From NZ13-RE01 sp049718665 (GTDB lineage Bacteria; Dictyoglomota; Dictyoglomia; Dictyoglomales; Dictyoglomaceae): DNA of 64,000 nucleotides. The notes below the pieces were generated by a model that did no database searches, was not told where the DNA came from, and saw only the letters and a list, made by a program, of their open reading frames with translations. A program made the position numbers and the translations under genes. The stretch lies in assembly GCA_049718665.1 (NCBI GenBank), contig JBNARO010000008.1, positions 1 through 64,000 on the forward strand, written 5' to 3'. How positions within the stretch are numbered: position 1 is the first letter of the stretch; each line of letters starts with the position of its first letter. Shown one piece after another: positions 1 to 7,344 of this stretch.

Positions 1-30
1 CTTCGTCCTTACAAATTTCTCCTTTGCCAT
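1..30 (-). CDS. tuf: Elongation factor Tu, N-terminal fragment
   Basis: Only the first ten codons lie in the window, reading MAKEKFVRTK, the usual EF-Tu N-terminus. The ATG at 30 follows a strong ribosome binding site (AGGAGG, about 9 bases upstream). EF-Tu is the GTPase that brings aminoacyl-tRNA to the ribosome. The gene lies 60 bases after tRNA-Thr(GGT) with no hairpin terminator between, so it is probably transcribed with the four tRNAs. The G domain is outside the window, so the call rests on the N-terminus and on the classic tRNA-tuf context. Confidence 0.85.
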   Translation of the reverse strand, partial: MAKEKFVRTK

Positions 31-90
31 CCTTTCCTTCCTCCTATCAGTTTTTATAAAATTCTAAAAATATTCCTAAAAAATTTTAAA

Positions 91-166
91 TGGAGCCCAC
101 GACCGGGATCGAACCGGTGACCTTACCCTTACCAAGGGTACGCTCTACCAACTGAGCTACGTGGGC
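91..166 (-). tRNA. tRNA-Thr (anticodon GGT)
   Basis: Complete cloverleaf on the minus strand: acceptor GCCCACG/CGTGGGC, anticodon loop TTGGTAA with GGT at 34-36, T arm ACCGG/CCGGT. CCA is encoded (91-93). The discriminator base is T, which matches the T-box of thrS in this window. It is the last tRNA before tuf. Confidence 0.97.
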
Positions 167-178
167 TTTTTTTCAAGT

Positions 179-255
179 TGGTTGCGGGGGAGGGATTTGA
201 ACCCTCGACCTCCGGGTTATGAGCCCGGTGAGCTCCCTGGCTGCTCCACCCCGCG
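179..255 (-). tRNA. Initiator tRNA-fMet (anticodon CAT)
   Basis: Anticodon loop CTCATAA in a stem ending in three G:C pairs (GGG/CCC), an unpaired C1-A72 at the acceptor end, and an A11-T24 pair in the D stem. These are the known marks of a bacterial initiator rather than an elongator tRNA-Met. CCA is encoded (179-181). It takes the place that tRNA-Gly has in the E. coli tufB tRNA cluster. Confidence 0.96.
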
Positions 256-261
256 ATCTTA

Positions 262-347
262 TGGTGGGGAGGGAGGGATTCGAACCCCCGAAGGCATCCG
301 CCAGCAGATTTACAGTCTGCCCCCGTTGTCCACTTGGGTACCTCCCC
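262..347 (-). tRNA. tRNA-Tyr (anticodon GTA)
   Basis: Class II tRNA of 86 bases with a long variable arm, anticodon stem CAGA/TCTG around loop CTGTAAA (GTA anticodon), acceptor GGGGAGG/CCTCCCC, T loop TTCGAAT, and encoded CCA (262-264). The long variable arm is normal for bacterial tRNA-Tyr. Confidence 0.97.
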
Positions 348-348
348 C

Positions 349-424
349 TGGAGCCGAGGGAGGGACTCGAACCCACGACCCGCTGATTACAAATCAGCTG
401 CTCTGCCAACTGAGCTACCTCGGC
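349..424 (-). tRNA. tRNA-Thr (anticodon TGT)
   Basis: Acceptor GCCGAGG/CCTCGGC, anticodon stem GCTGA/TCAGC around loop TTTGTAA (TGT), discriminator T, encoded CCA (349-351). It is the first gene of the tRNA-tuf unit; its 5' end is only 12 bases from the predicted -10 box, so the primary transcript has almost no leader. Confidence 0.97.
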
Positions 425-436
425 TTCAACAAAAAA

Positions 437-465
437 AGTATATCTTTAGATAGGTTTAAAGTCAA
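437..465 (-). promoter_or_regulatory. Promoter of the tRNA-tuf unit
   Basis: Minus strand TTGACT (460-465), 17-base spacer, TATACT (437-442): five of six matches to each sigma-A hexamer at ideal spacing. Expected start near 430, just before tRNA-Thr(TGT). Confidence 0.85.
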
Positions 466-474
466 GACCTATGT

Positions 475-480
475 TATAAT
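475..480 (+). promoter_or_regulatory. Likely -10 box of the S1-serS unit
   Basis: A perfect TATAAT on the plus strand 32 bases before the S1 start codon. The -35 region (around 452-457, AGGTTT) is poor and overlaps the spacer of the oppositely directed tRNA promoter. Confidence 0.5.
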
Positions 481-511
481 AAATAAAAAATTTGGGGAGG
501 TCAAGAAGATT

Positions 512-2191
512 ATGGAAGAAATGATAGATATTAGTTTAGAAGAAATAAACTTGGAAAATTTAGAAGTAGGTAGTATCGTCTATGGAAATATATTAATGGT
601 AGAAAAACAGGGAGTTTGGTTAGATATTGGTGGTAAATATAATGCTTTTTTAGACTTTGAAGAAACAACTAAAAGTTTCAGAACAAAATTAGAGAAAAAC
701 CAAATAAAAGAAGCTATCCCTTTAATGATTCAATTTATTAACTACCGGGAAGGGATAGTCAACGTATCTCAGAAAAAAGCAGTAGAAAGACAGCTGTGGG
801 AAAATTTAATCTGGGCTTTTGAGAATGATGAGACAGTGGAAGGAAAGATCAAAGAGTTTAATGGAAAGGGCTTTATTGTTGAACTAGGGGAAGAAGTAGA
901 GGGATTTATTCCTTTAAATCTTATTGATATTTATCGTCCAAGAAATCCAAATACTTATATAAATAGAAAAGTAAATGCAAGAATAATCAAGTTAAATCCA
1001 GAAAGGAAACAAATTATTTTATCAGTAAGAAGTGTATTAGAGGAAAAATTAGAAGAAAAAAGACAAAAACTTTGGGAAAAGATAAAAAAATCAGAAATTA
1101 TAAGAGGAAGAATAAAAGAGGTCAATGATAATGGATTAAAGCTTGATTTGGGATATGGAATCTTAGGAACTGTTCCTTATGAAGAATTATCATGGTTCCC
1201 TATAAGAAACATTTATAGAAATTTCCAAAAAGGAGATATCGTCAGAGCAAAGATCTTAAATATAGACGAGGAAAGAAGAGAAGTTCAATTAAGCATTCGC
1301 TTAGCTCAACCAAATCCTTGGGAGGTATTCTTAGAAAAATATCCTATTGGAACAATTCAGCATGGAGAGATTGTAAAAATAACTTCCGGACTTGTGGTTA
1401 GAGTAAATAATCTTATTGGCTTTGTTCCACCCTCAGAAATATCTTGGGGAAGAGTTGGAAACATTAAGGAAAATTACAGTGTAGGAGAGAAAATAAAGGT
1501 TAAAATATTAGAAGTAGATCCTGAAGAAAAAAGGATCCTTCTAAGTGTAAAGCAGGTCGAACCTAATCCGTGGAGTATTATAGATACGATTCTTAAAGAA
1601 GGAGATAAGATAAAAGGGAAAATTATTAATATAACTGACTTTGGAGTTTTTGTAGAGATAAAGCCAGGATTAGAAGGGCTAATTCCCAAAAGACTTCTAA
1701 GTTGGGGAAAATTAGAAAATATAGATGAAGTTTTTAAGATTGGAGACTCTATTGAGGCTTTAGTGTTAAATATTGATAAAGAAAATAAAAAACTTTTATT
1801 AAGTAGAAGAGATTTACTTCTAGATCCGTGGCAAGAAATAGAGAAAAAATACAAGGAAGGCATGAATATTATTGGTAAAGTGGTAAGCATAAATAATCAA
1901 GGAGCGGTAATAGAAATAGAACCAGGAATTGAAGGATTTTTACCTAATTCTCAAAAGGGAACAAAAGAAGATGATATTGAGGTAAGCTTGAATCAAGAAT
2001 TAGAATTAAAAATAATAAGTATAAACCCTTCCTTAAGAAGAATAATTCTTTCAAGAAAGGCTTTCATAAAAGAAAAAGAGGAAAAAGAATTAGAGAAATA
2101 CTTAAAACAGCATATTCCCCCACGGGTTACTCTTGGAGAAATAATTAATCTAAAACTTGGGAGTGGAAAGGAGGGTAATTTTGACCTCTAA
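512..2191 (+). CDS. rpsA: S1-like RNA-binding protein, six S1 domains
   Basis: 559-residue protein made of six OB-fold S1 repeats (about residues 18-86, 107-173, 196-266, 283-352, 370-440 and 456-525), each with the usual G-x-V-x-G-x-I start and a G(F/L)(I/V/L)P core. Ribosomal protein S1 holds mRNA on the 30S subunit. Domain 5 (DFGVFVEI, EGLIP) is closest to consensus; domains 1, 3 and 4 are divergent. I chose the ATG at 512 because GGGGAGG lies 11 bases upstream and the reading frame before it runs through tRNA genes. Gram-positive homologues often have four domains, so six resembles the proteobacterial type. It overlaps the next gene by 11 bases. Confidence 0.85.
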   Translation: MEEMIDISLEEINLENLEVGSIVYGNILMVEKQGVWLDIGGKYNAFLDFEETTKSFRTKLEKNQIKEAIPLMIQFINYREGIVNVSQKKAVERQLWENLIWAFENDETVEGKIKEFNGKGFIVELGEEVEGFIPLNLIDIYRPRNPNTYINRKVNARIIKLNPERKQIILSVRSVLEEKLEEKRQKLWEKIKKSEIIRGRIKEVNDNGLKLDLGYGILGTVPYEELSWFPIRNIYRNFQKGDIVRAKILNIDEERREVQLSIRLAQPNPWEVFLEKYPIGTIQHGEIVKITSGLVVRVNNLIGFVPPSEISWGRVGNIKENYSVGEKIKVKILEVDPEEKRILLSVKQVEPNPWSIIDTILKEGDKIKGKIINITDFGVFVEIKPGLEGLIPKRLLSWGKLENIDEVFKIGDSIEALVLNIDKENKKLLLSRRDLLLDPWQEIEKKYKEGMNIIGKVVSINNQGAVIEIEPGIEGFLPNSQKGTKEDDIEVSLNQELELKIISINPSLRRIILSRKAFIKEKEEKELEKYLKQHIPPRVTLGEIINLKLGSGKEGNFDL

Positions 2192-2867
2192 GACCCATCA
2201 AAGCTTTGGGTTAATGATGGGACAAGTATTCTATCCAAATTTTATAAATATTATCCCTCTTCAAAATAAATTTTATTGGAGCATAGGATTCATTTTAGGA
2301 ATTATGTGGGGAGCATTGATTCCAGATATTGATGCTCCTCACTCTGAATTTTCCCAAAGACTGATCTCTCAAAAAAAGCTTTCCAGCTTTTTAAGTATAT
2401 TTTTAAGCTTTTTAATAAGTATAAGAATTTTTAATCTTATCGACCCAAATAATTTGCTTTACTTTTTTGGCATTTTTATCTTAAGCTTTTTCATATTAAG
2501 TTCTTTTTTAAACATCTTTATAAAAAAATATTTTATTCATAGAGGATTTGCTCATACTCTATGGAATCTTCTTATTATTAATATTTTCCTGCTCTTTCCT
2601 CAGAAAATCTTTTTGTCCCTTCCTTTATTTGCATCTCTAATATATAATGGATTTATTTGGGGAATAAATTTGGGATATTTAAGCCATCTTATAGGAGACT
2701 CTCTTACTTTCTCAGGGATTAGACCCTTTTTCCCCTTAGATTTTAAGATAAGTCTTGGTCTCTTTAGGACTAATAGCTTTACAGAAAGGATCTTGTTTTA
2801 CTTTTTTAATTTCATGAATCTTATACTCTTAGTAAGGTATATAACCATAGTGGGAGGTTTAAAATGA
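2181..2867 (+). CDS. YdjM-like predicted membrane-bound metal-dependent hydrolase
   Basis: 228-residue hydrophobic protein with about five membrane segments and the conserved polar motifs of the YdjM/DUF457 family: an N-terminal HQSFG, DIDAPHS (about 50), HRGFAHTLWN (about 120) and SHLIGDSLT (about 170). The His and Asp residues probably bind metal at the membrane face. In E. coli ydjM is LexA-regulated, but the biochemical activity is unknown. TTG at 2181 is preferred over an upstream TTG because GGAGGG ends seven bases before it. It overlaps the S1 stop by 11 bases and its stop overlaps the serS start (ATGA), so translation is probably coupled. Confidence 0.75.
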   Translation: MTSKTHQSFGLMMGQVFYPNFINIIPLQNKFYWSIGFILGIMWGALIPDIDAPHSEFSQRLISQKKLSSFLSIFLSFLISIRIFNLIDPNNLLYFFGIFILSFFILSSFLNIFIKKYFIHRGFAHTLWNLLIINIFLLFPQKIFLSLPLFASLIYNGFIWGINLGYLSHLIGDSLTFSGIRPFFPLDFKISLGLFRTNSFTERILFYFFNFMNLILLVRYITIVGGLK

Positions 2868-4150
2868 TAGATATTAAAATCTTGAGAGAAAAAGCTCAAG
2901 AAATGAAAGAAAACATTATATTAAGAAACTTAGATCCAGGAAAATATAATGTAGATTTAATTTTAGAAATAGATCTCAAAAGAAGAGAAAAACAAAAAAT
3001 ATTAGATGAACTAAAGGCTGAAAGAAATAAAATTTCACAAGAAATTGGAAGAAAGAGAGAAGAAGAAAAGGAAGAGTTAATAAAAAAAGCAAAAGAATTA
3101 AAGGAGAAGATAGATAAACTTGAAGAAGAATTTGAGAGTTTAGAAAAAGAAATGTATAAATATCTCTGGCAACTTCCTAACTTTCTTTTTCCTGAAACTC
3201 CTCGAGGCAAAGATGAAAATGACAATGTGGAAATCAGAAGATGGAAAGAACCTAAGACCTTTCTCTTTCCTCCAAAGGATCATTTAGAATTAGCATTGCT
3301 TAATGATCTTATTGACTTTGAAAGAGGAAGCAAGGTTGTAGGCTCTAATTTTTATTATTTAAAGAATGAGGCAGTTATATTAGAATTTGCTCTTTTCCAA
3401 TTTGTAATAGATCAACTTTTACCTGAAGGATTCAAAATTTTTATTACTCCTGATTTAGCAAGAAATGAAGTTTTAGAGGGGATAGGATTTCAACCCCGAG
3501 GTCCCGAAGCCCAAATATATCATATAGAAGATACAAACTTGGGATTAATTGCTACTGCGGAAATTACCTTAGGAGGATATCATAAAGATGAAATTCTTGA
3601 TGAAACAGATTTACCCTTGAAATATTTAGGATTTTCTCATTGCTTTAGAACAGAAGCGGGAGCTTATGGACGTTATAATAGAGGTTTATATAGGGTACAT
3701 CAATTTAGTAAAGCAGAAATATTTATTATATGTAAACCTGAAGATTCTAAAAAAATGCACGAATATATCTTGAACCTTGAGGAAAGAATATTTCAAAAAT
3801 TAGGCATCCCTTATAGAGTTTTAGATATTTGTTCTGGAGATTTAGGTGCTCCTGCGGCAAGAAAATTTGATATTGAAGCATGGATGCCAGGAAGAGGAGA
3901 TTATGGGGAAGTCACTAGTTGTTCCAATTGTACAGATTATCAAGCAAGGAGACTTAATATTAGATTTAGAAGATTAACTGGAGAAGTAGAATATGTCCAT
4001 ATGCTTAATGGAACTGCCATAGCAATTTCCAGAGCTTTAATTGCTCTCTTAGAAAACTATCAACAAGAAGATGGATCTATAATTATTCCTGAAGTTCTTC
4101 ACCCTTATACCTTAGGAATTAAAGAGATAAAGCCTAAAAGGAAGCTTTAA
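2864..4150 (+). CDS. serS: Seryl-tRNA synthetase
   Basis: 428 residues, normal family length. It charges tRNA-Ser with serine. The N-terminal 105 residues form the long coiled-coil arm that binds the tRNA-Ser variable arm; the class II catalytic core follows, with motif 2 near residue 260 (FRTEAGAYGR) and motif 3 near residue 380 (NGTAIAISRALIALLE). The TAEITLGGYHKDE and FDIEAWMPGR segments are typical. The start overlaps the previous stop. The stop codon overlaps that of the convergent ABC ATPase gene, leaving no room for a terminator. Confidence 0.97.
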   Translation: MIDIKILREKAQEMKENIILRNLDPGKYNVDLILEIDLKRREKQKILDELKAERNKISQEIGRKREEEKEELIKKAKELKEKIDKLEEEFESLEKEMYKYLWQLPNFLFPETPRGKDENDNVEIRRWKEPKTFLFPPKDHLELALLNDLIDFERGSKVVGSNFYYLKNEAVILEFALFQFVIDQLLPEGFKIFITPDLARNEVLEGIGFQPRGPEAQIYHIEDTNLGLIATAEITLGGYHKDEILDETDLPLKYLGFSHCFRTEAGAYGRYNRGLYRVHQFSKAEIFIICKPEDSKKMHEYILNLEERIFQKLGIPYRVLDICSGDLGAPAARKFDIEAWMPGRGDYGEVTSCSNCTDYQARRLNIRFRRLTGEVEYVHMLNGTAIAISRALIALLENYQQEDGSIIIPEVLHPYTLGIKEIKPKRKL

Positions 4151-4869
4151 AGAATCTTACTTAAAAAGGAAATTGTTCTTTCTTCACGAGGAGAGAAGAA
4201 AATTTGGGAGGGGGGACCTTGTTCTACAATTTGTCCCTGATCTAAAAAAATAACCCAATCAGATACTTCTCTGGCAAAACCCATTTCATGGGTTGCTATT
4301 ATCATAGTCATACCTTCAATAGCCAACTCTCTTATTACATCTAAAACTTCTTTTGTCATTTCAGGATCAATTGAGGATGTAGGCTCATCGAATAACATAA
4401 TTTCAGGTTCCATAGCTAAGGCTCTGGCAATAGCAACCCTTTGTTGTTGACCCCCAGAAAGTTGAGAAGGATAACTTTTAGCCTTATCTGATAGTCCCAC
4501 TCTCTTTAATAATTCATATGCTTTTTCTTCTGCTTCTTCCGGATTCATCCCTTTTACTTTTATAGGAGCCAAAGTAATATTATCTAAAACAGAAAGATGG
4601 GGAAAAAGATTAAAAAGTTGAAAAACCATCCCTACTTTTTGCCTTATTTTGTTAATATCTACCTTAGGATCAGTAATTAAAACCCCATCGATATATATCT
4701 CTCCACTTGTAGGTTCTTCTAAACGGTTTATACATCTTAAAAGGGTACTTTTTCCACCGCCGCTGGGTCCAATTAAGGCTAAAACTTCTCCCTTCTTTAC
4801 CTCTAAGTTTATGCCTTTTAACACATGCAAATTTTTAAACTTTTTATGTAAATTAACAACCTTAATCAC
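4147..4869 (-). CDS. glnQ: Polar amino-acid ABC transporter, ATP-binding protein
   Basis: 240-residue ABC ATPase with Walker A GPSGGGKST (about 33-41), Q-loop in MVFQLFNLFPHL, signature LSGGQQQRVAIARAL (about 137), Walker B IMLFDEPTS and switch histidine in IIATHEMGFA. The FNLFPH segment and the length point to the polar amino-acid uptake (GlnQ/HisP/ArtP) group. It is the last gene of a three-gene unit (binding protein, permease, ATPase), overlapping the permease by 8 bases. Exact substrate cannot be read from the sequence. Confidence 0.93.
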   Translation of the reverse strand: MIKVVNLHKKFKNLHVLKGINLEVKKGEVLALIGPSGGGKSTLLRCINRLEEPTSGEIYIDGVLITDPKVDINKIRQKVGMVFQLFNLFPHLSVLDNITLAPIKVKGMNPEEAEEKAYELLKRVGLSDKAKSYPSQLSGGQQQRVAIARALAMEPEIMLFDEPTSSIDPEMTKEVLDVIRELAIEGMTMIIATHEMGFAREVSDWVIFLDQGQIVEQGPPSQIFFSPREERTISFLSKIL

Positions 4870-5518
4870 CTTTCTTCAACCTCTTTTCTAAATAACTGGA
4901 CAATCTTGTTAAAGGAACTGTCATTATTAAGTAAAAAAGAGTAACTCCTACAAAGGGACTAAACACATTAGCCTTCCAGGCCACTAACTCTCTTCCTGAT
5001 CTCAAAAGCTCTGTAACTGCTAAGGTAGAAGCCAGAGAACTTTCTTTTAACATAGAAGCAAACTCATTAGTTAAGGGAGGTAAAATCCTTCTAAAGGCTT
5101 GTGGAAGGATTATATATCTCATAGCTTGCCAGTAAGTCATACCTAAGGAACGAGCCGCTTCCATTTGTCCCTTTTCTATAGACTGAATTCCTCCTCTAAA
5201 AATTTCTCCCACATAAGCTGCAGAATTTAAAGAAAGTCCTGTAATTGCAGCAGTTATTGCAGGGAGATTTAAGCCTAAAGAAGGTAAAGCATAATAAATA
5301 ATCAATAATTGCATAAGAAGAGGTGTTCCTCTAATTACCTCTATATATAAACCTGCTGGGTATCTAAATATAGCCCTTTTAGATATCCTTGCAAGACTTA
5401 AGATTAATCCAAGAATAATTCCTATACTAACAGAGATCAAAGTAAGGCGCAGTGTCATAACTGCGCCTTTTAATAAATATGGAATTCCCTCTACAAAAAG
5501 ATCAACTCTAAAATCCAA
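4862..5518 (-). CDS. glnP: Polar amino-acid ABC transporter, permease
   Basis: 218-residue inner membrane protein of the HisM/GlnP family with about five membrane helices. The EAA loop that contacts the ATPase is seen as EAARSLGMTYWQAMRYIILPQA (about 130-150), and EVIRGTPLLMQL near residue 60 is typical of this family. A single permease gene suggests a homodimeric pore. It begins 11 bases after the binding-protein gene. Confidence 0.93.
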   Translation of the reverse strand: MDFRVDLFVEGIPYLLKGAVMTLRLTLISVSIGIILGLILSLARISKRAIFRYPAGLYIEVIRGTPLLMQLLIIYYALPSLGLNLPAITAAITGLSLNSAAYVGEIFRGGIQSIEKGQMEAARSLGMTYWQAMRYIILPQAFRRILPPLTNEFASMLKESSLASTLAVTELLRSGRELVAWKANVFSPFVGVTLFYLIMTVPLTRLSSYLEKRLKKGD

Positions 5519-5529
5519 AGTATCACCTC

Positions 5530-6303
5530 TTATTTAGTAGGTAAAGTTCCAAACCATTTTTTATAAATCTCGTCATATTTTCCACTTTTCTTTAATTGAT
5601 CAAGAATTAAATTTATCTTTATCAAGAGATCAGTATCTTCCTTTCTTACCGCAATACCATATCTTTCAATAGTAAAAGGTTTACCTATACATTTAATTTT
5701 CGGATGAGTTTTTGCGTAATATAAAGATACAGGCATATCGTTTATAACTGCATCTACTCTACCTAATTCTAAGTCCATAAATGCTTCAGGAATAGTTTCA
5801 TAACTTCTAATTTCTTTTATTCCTACTTTATCTTTCAATTTTTTAGCAGTAATCTCCCCTGTAGTACCTAATTGAACCCCAACAATTTTCCCTTTTAAAT
5901 CCCTCTCTGATTTTATAGAGGTATCATCAGCTCTTATAGCAATAATCTGTCCTGAATCAAAATATGGTTTTGAAAAACTAATTTCCTTTTTTCTTTCTTC
6001 AGTAATGGTCATGGCAGATATTATAATATCAAACTTTTTAGCCTTTAAAGCAGCTATTATTCCATCAAAGGAAGTATTTATAATTTCCAATTTTACCCCT
6101 AATGCATTGGCTATCTCTTGGGCTATATCAATATCAAAGCCTACTGGTTTATCTCCTTCCATAAATTCAAAAGGAGCATAAGCAACATCACTTCCAACTT
6201 TTAATACTCCAGCCTTTTTAATTCTCTCTACCGCTCCAGCAGAGAATATAGGCAAGCTTAAAAGAATAAGAAAAATTAATACAAAACTCAGTCCTCTTTT
6301 CAT
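5530..6303 (-). CDS. Amino-acid ABC transporter, solute-binding protein
   Basis: 257-residue type 3 solute-binding protein. The N-terminus is a signal peptide: KRG, a hydrophobic stretch, then SAG-A at about residue 21 with no lipobox cysteine. The mature part has the family signatures VGSDVAYAPFEF, GFDIDIAQEIA (about 60), IISAMTITEERKK and GIAVRKEDTDL. The ATG at 6303 is preferred to one 30 bases upstream because a G-rich ribosome binding site (AAGGGGGG) lies between them. First gene of the transporter unit, behind a near-consensus promoter. Confidence 0.93.
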   Translation of the reverse strand: MKRGLSFVLIFLILLSLPIFSAGAVERIKKAGVLKVGSDVAYAPFEFMEGDKPVGFDIDIAQEIANALGVKLEIINTSFDGIIAALKAKKFDIIISAMTITEERKKEISFSKPYFDSGQIIAIRADDTSIKSERDLKGKIVGVQLGTTGEITAKKLKDKVGIKEIRSYETIPEAFMDLELGRVDAVINDMPVSLYYAKTHPKIKCIGKPFTIERYGIAVRKEDTDLLIKINLILDQLKKSGKYDEIYKKWFGTLPTK

Positions 6304-6331
6304 ATATTTACCCCCCTTAAAACTTTTACTC

Positions 6332-6360
6332 ATTATAAAAACATCGCTTTAAAAAGTCAA
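6332..6360 (-). promoter_or_regulatory. Promoter of the amino-acid ABC unit
   Basis: Minus strand TTGACT (6355-6360), 17-base spacer, perfect TATAAT (6332-6337). Start expected near 6325, about 22 bases before the ATG. Confidence 0.85.
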
Positions 6361-6373
6361 ATTCACAAAAATG

Positions 6374-6402
6374 TTGAAGTCTTAGAATTTTTGAGTTATT
6401 CT
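6374..6402 (+). promoter_or_regulatory. Promoter of hslO
   Basis: Plus strand TTGAAG (6374-6379), 17-base spacer, TATTCT (6397-6402), 26 bases before the hslO ATG. It is back to back with the ABC promoter, with only 13 bases between the two -35 boxes, so a regulator bound there could affect both. Confidence 0.65.
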
Positions 6403-6428
6403 TTGAATAGATAAAAGGAGGGATTTTT

Positions 6429-7313
6429 ATGGACTATTTGATAAGAGCCTTAGGAGAAAATGGGAAAATCACAGTATATGTAGCCAAAACTACAGATTTA
6501 GTAGAGAAAGCTAGGGAAATTCATAATGCATCTCCTACAGCTATAGCTGCTTTAGGAAGAGCTTTAACCTTAGTAGCAATTATGGGGAAAATGCTCAAAG
6601 GAAGAGAAAAGGTAAGTCTTCAGATATTAGGTGATGGTCCATTAGGAGGGATTTTTGTAGATGCTGATGCTCATGGCAATGTTAGAGGATATGTAAAAAG
6701 ACCTTACATTGATCTACCACCAACACCAGAGGGCAAGTTAGATGTCGCAGGTGCTGTAGGACAAAAGGGAACAATAAGTGTAATTAGAGATTTAGGTTTA
6801 AAAGAATCTTATAGAGGATTTGCAAATTTAGTTTCTGGAAGTATAGCAAAAGATTTAGCTTATTATTTTAACTCTTCGGAACAACAACCATCTGCAGTAG
6901 CAGCAGGAGTTTATGTAGATATTTCAGGAAAAGTTATCTCTGCGGGTGGCTATATTGTCCAAATCTCCCCAGACCTTTCCTTAGATTTAATTGAGAAACT
7001 TGAAAATAATATATCCTCTATGGATCCACCAAGTAAACTTATATTAGATGGTGTTTCCCCAGAAGAGATAGCAGAAAAAATATTAAAAGATTTAGAAAAG
7101 AAAATCTTTGAGCCTGAAAAGATAGCTTATTCTTGCAGATGTAGTAGAGTTAAAGCGGAAAATGTACTTCTATCCTTAGGTAATGAAGAACTCGAGAATT
7201 TAATTAAACGCCAAGAGATTACAGAAGTAAAATGTGAATTCTGTGGGACTAAATATGTATTTACATCCAAAGACTTGCAAGAATTAATAAAACTTTTGCA
7301 AAATAAACAATAA
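6429..7313 (+). CDS. hslO: Hsp33 redox-regulated chaperone
   Basis: 294-residue Hsp33 homologue. Hsp33 is a cytoplasmic holdase switched on by oxidation, when four cysteines release zinc and form disulfides. The cysteines are present as CRC (about residues 237-239) and CEFC (about 270-273). Upstream are the family segments EIHNASPTAIAALGRALT and LQILGDGPLGG. AAAAGGAGGG precedes the ATG by 6-7 bases. Single-gene unit ended by a hairpin. A redox sensor in a probable anaerobic thermophile suggests occasional oxygen exposure (inference). Confidence 0.96.
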   Translation: MDYLIRALGENGKITVYVAKTTDLVEKAREIHNASPTAIAALGRALTLVAIMGKMLKGREKVSLQILGDGPLGGIFVDADAHGNVRGYVKRPYIDLPPTPEGKLDVAGAVGQKGTISVIRDLGLKESYRGFANLVSGSIAKDLAYYFNSSEQQPSAVAAGVYVDISGKVISAGGYIVQISPDLSLDLIEKLENNISSMDPPSKLILDGVSPEEIAEKILKDLEKKIFEPEKIAYSCRCSRVKAENVLLSLGNEELENLIKRQEITEVKCEFCGTKYVFTSKDLQELIKLLQNKQ

Positions 7314-7316
7314 AAA

Positions 7317-7337
7317 TCCCCCCAATTTAAGGGGGGA
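7317..7337. terminator. Bidirectional rho-independent terminator
   Basis: Stem of six C and six G (7318-7323 with 7331-7336), extended by one T-A pair, seven-base loop. T-rich tracts follow on both strands (ATTTTTATT on minus, AAATTTTTAT on plus). It closes hslO on one side and the 27-kb gene run ending with ald on the other. Confidence 0.85.
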
Positions 7338-7344
7338 TAAATTT

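Noticed and set aside
173..409. 78-codon minus-strand reading frame
   Set aside because: It lies wholly within tRNA-fMet, tRNA-Tyr and tRNA-Thr and has no protein-like features.
161..511. N-terminal extension of the S1 frame across the tRNA genes
   Set aside because: The frame is open by chance through four antisense tRNA genes; the ribosome binding site and promoter support the ATG at 512.
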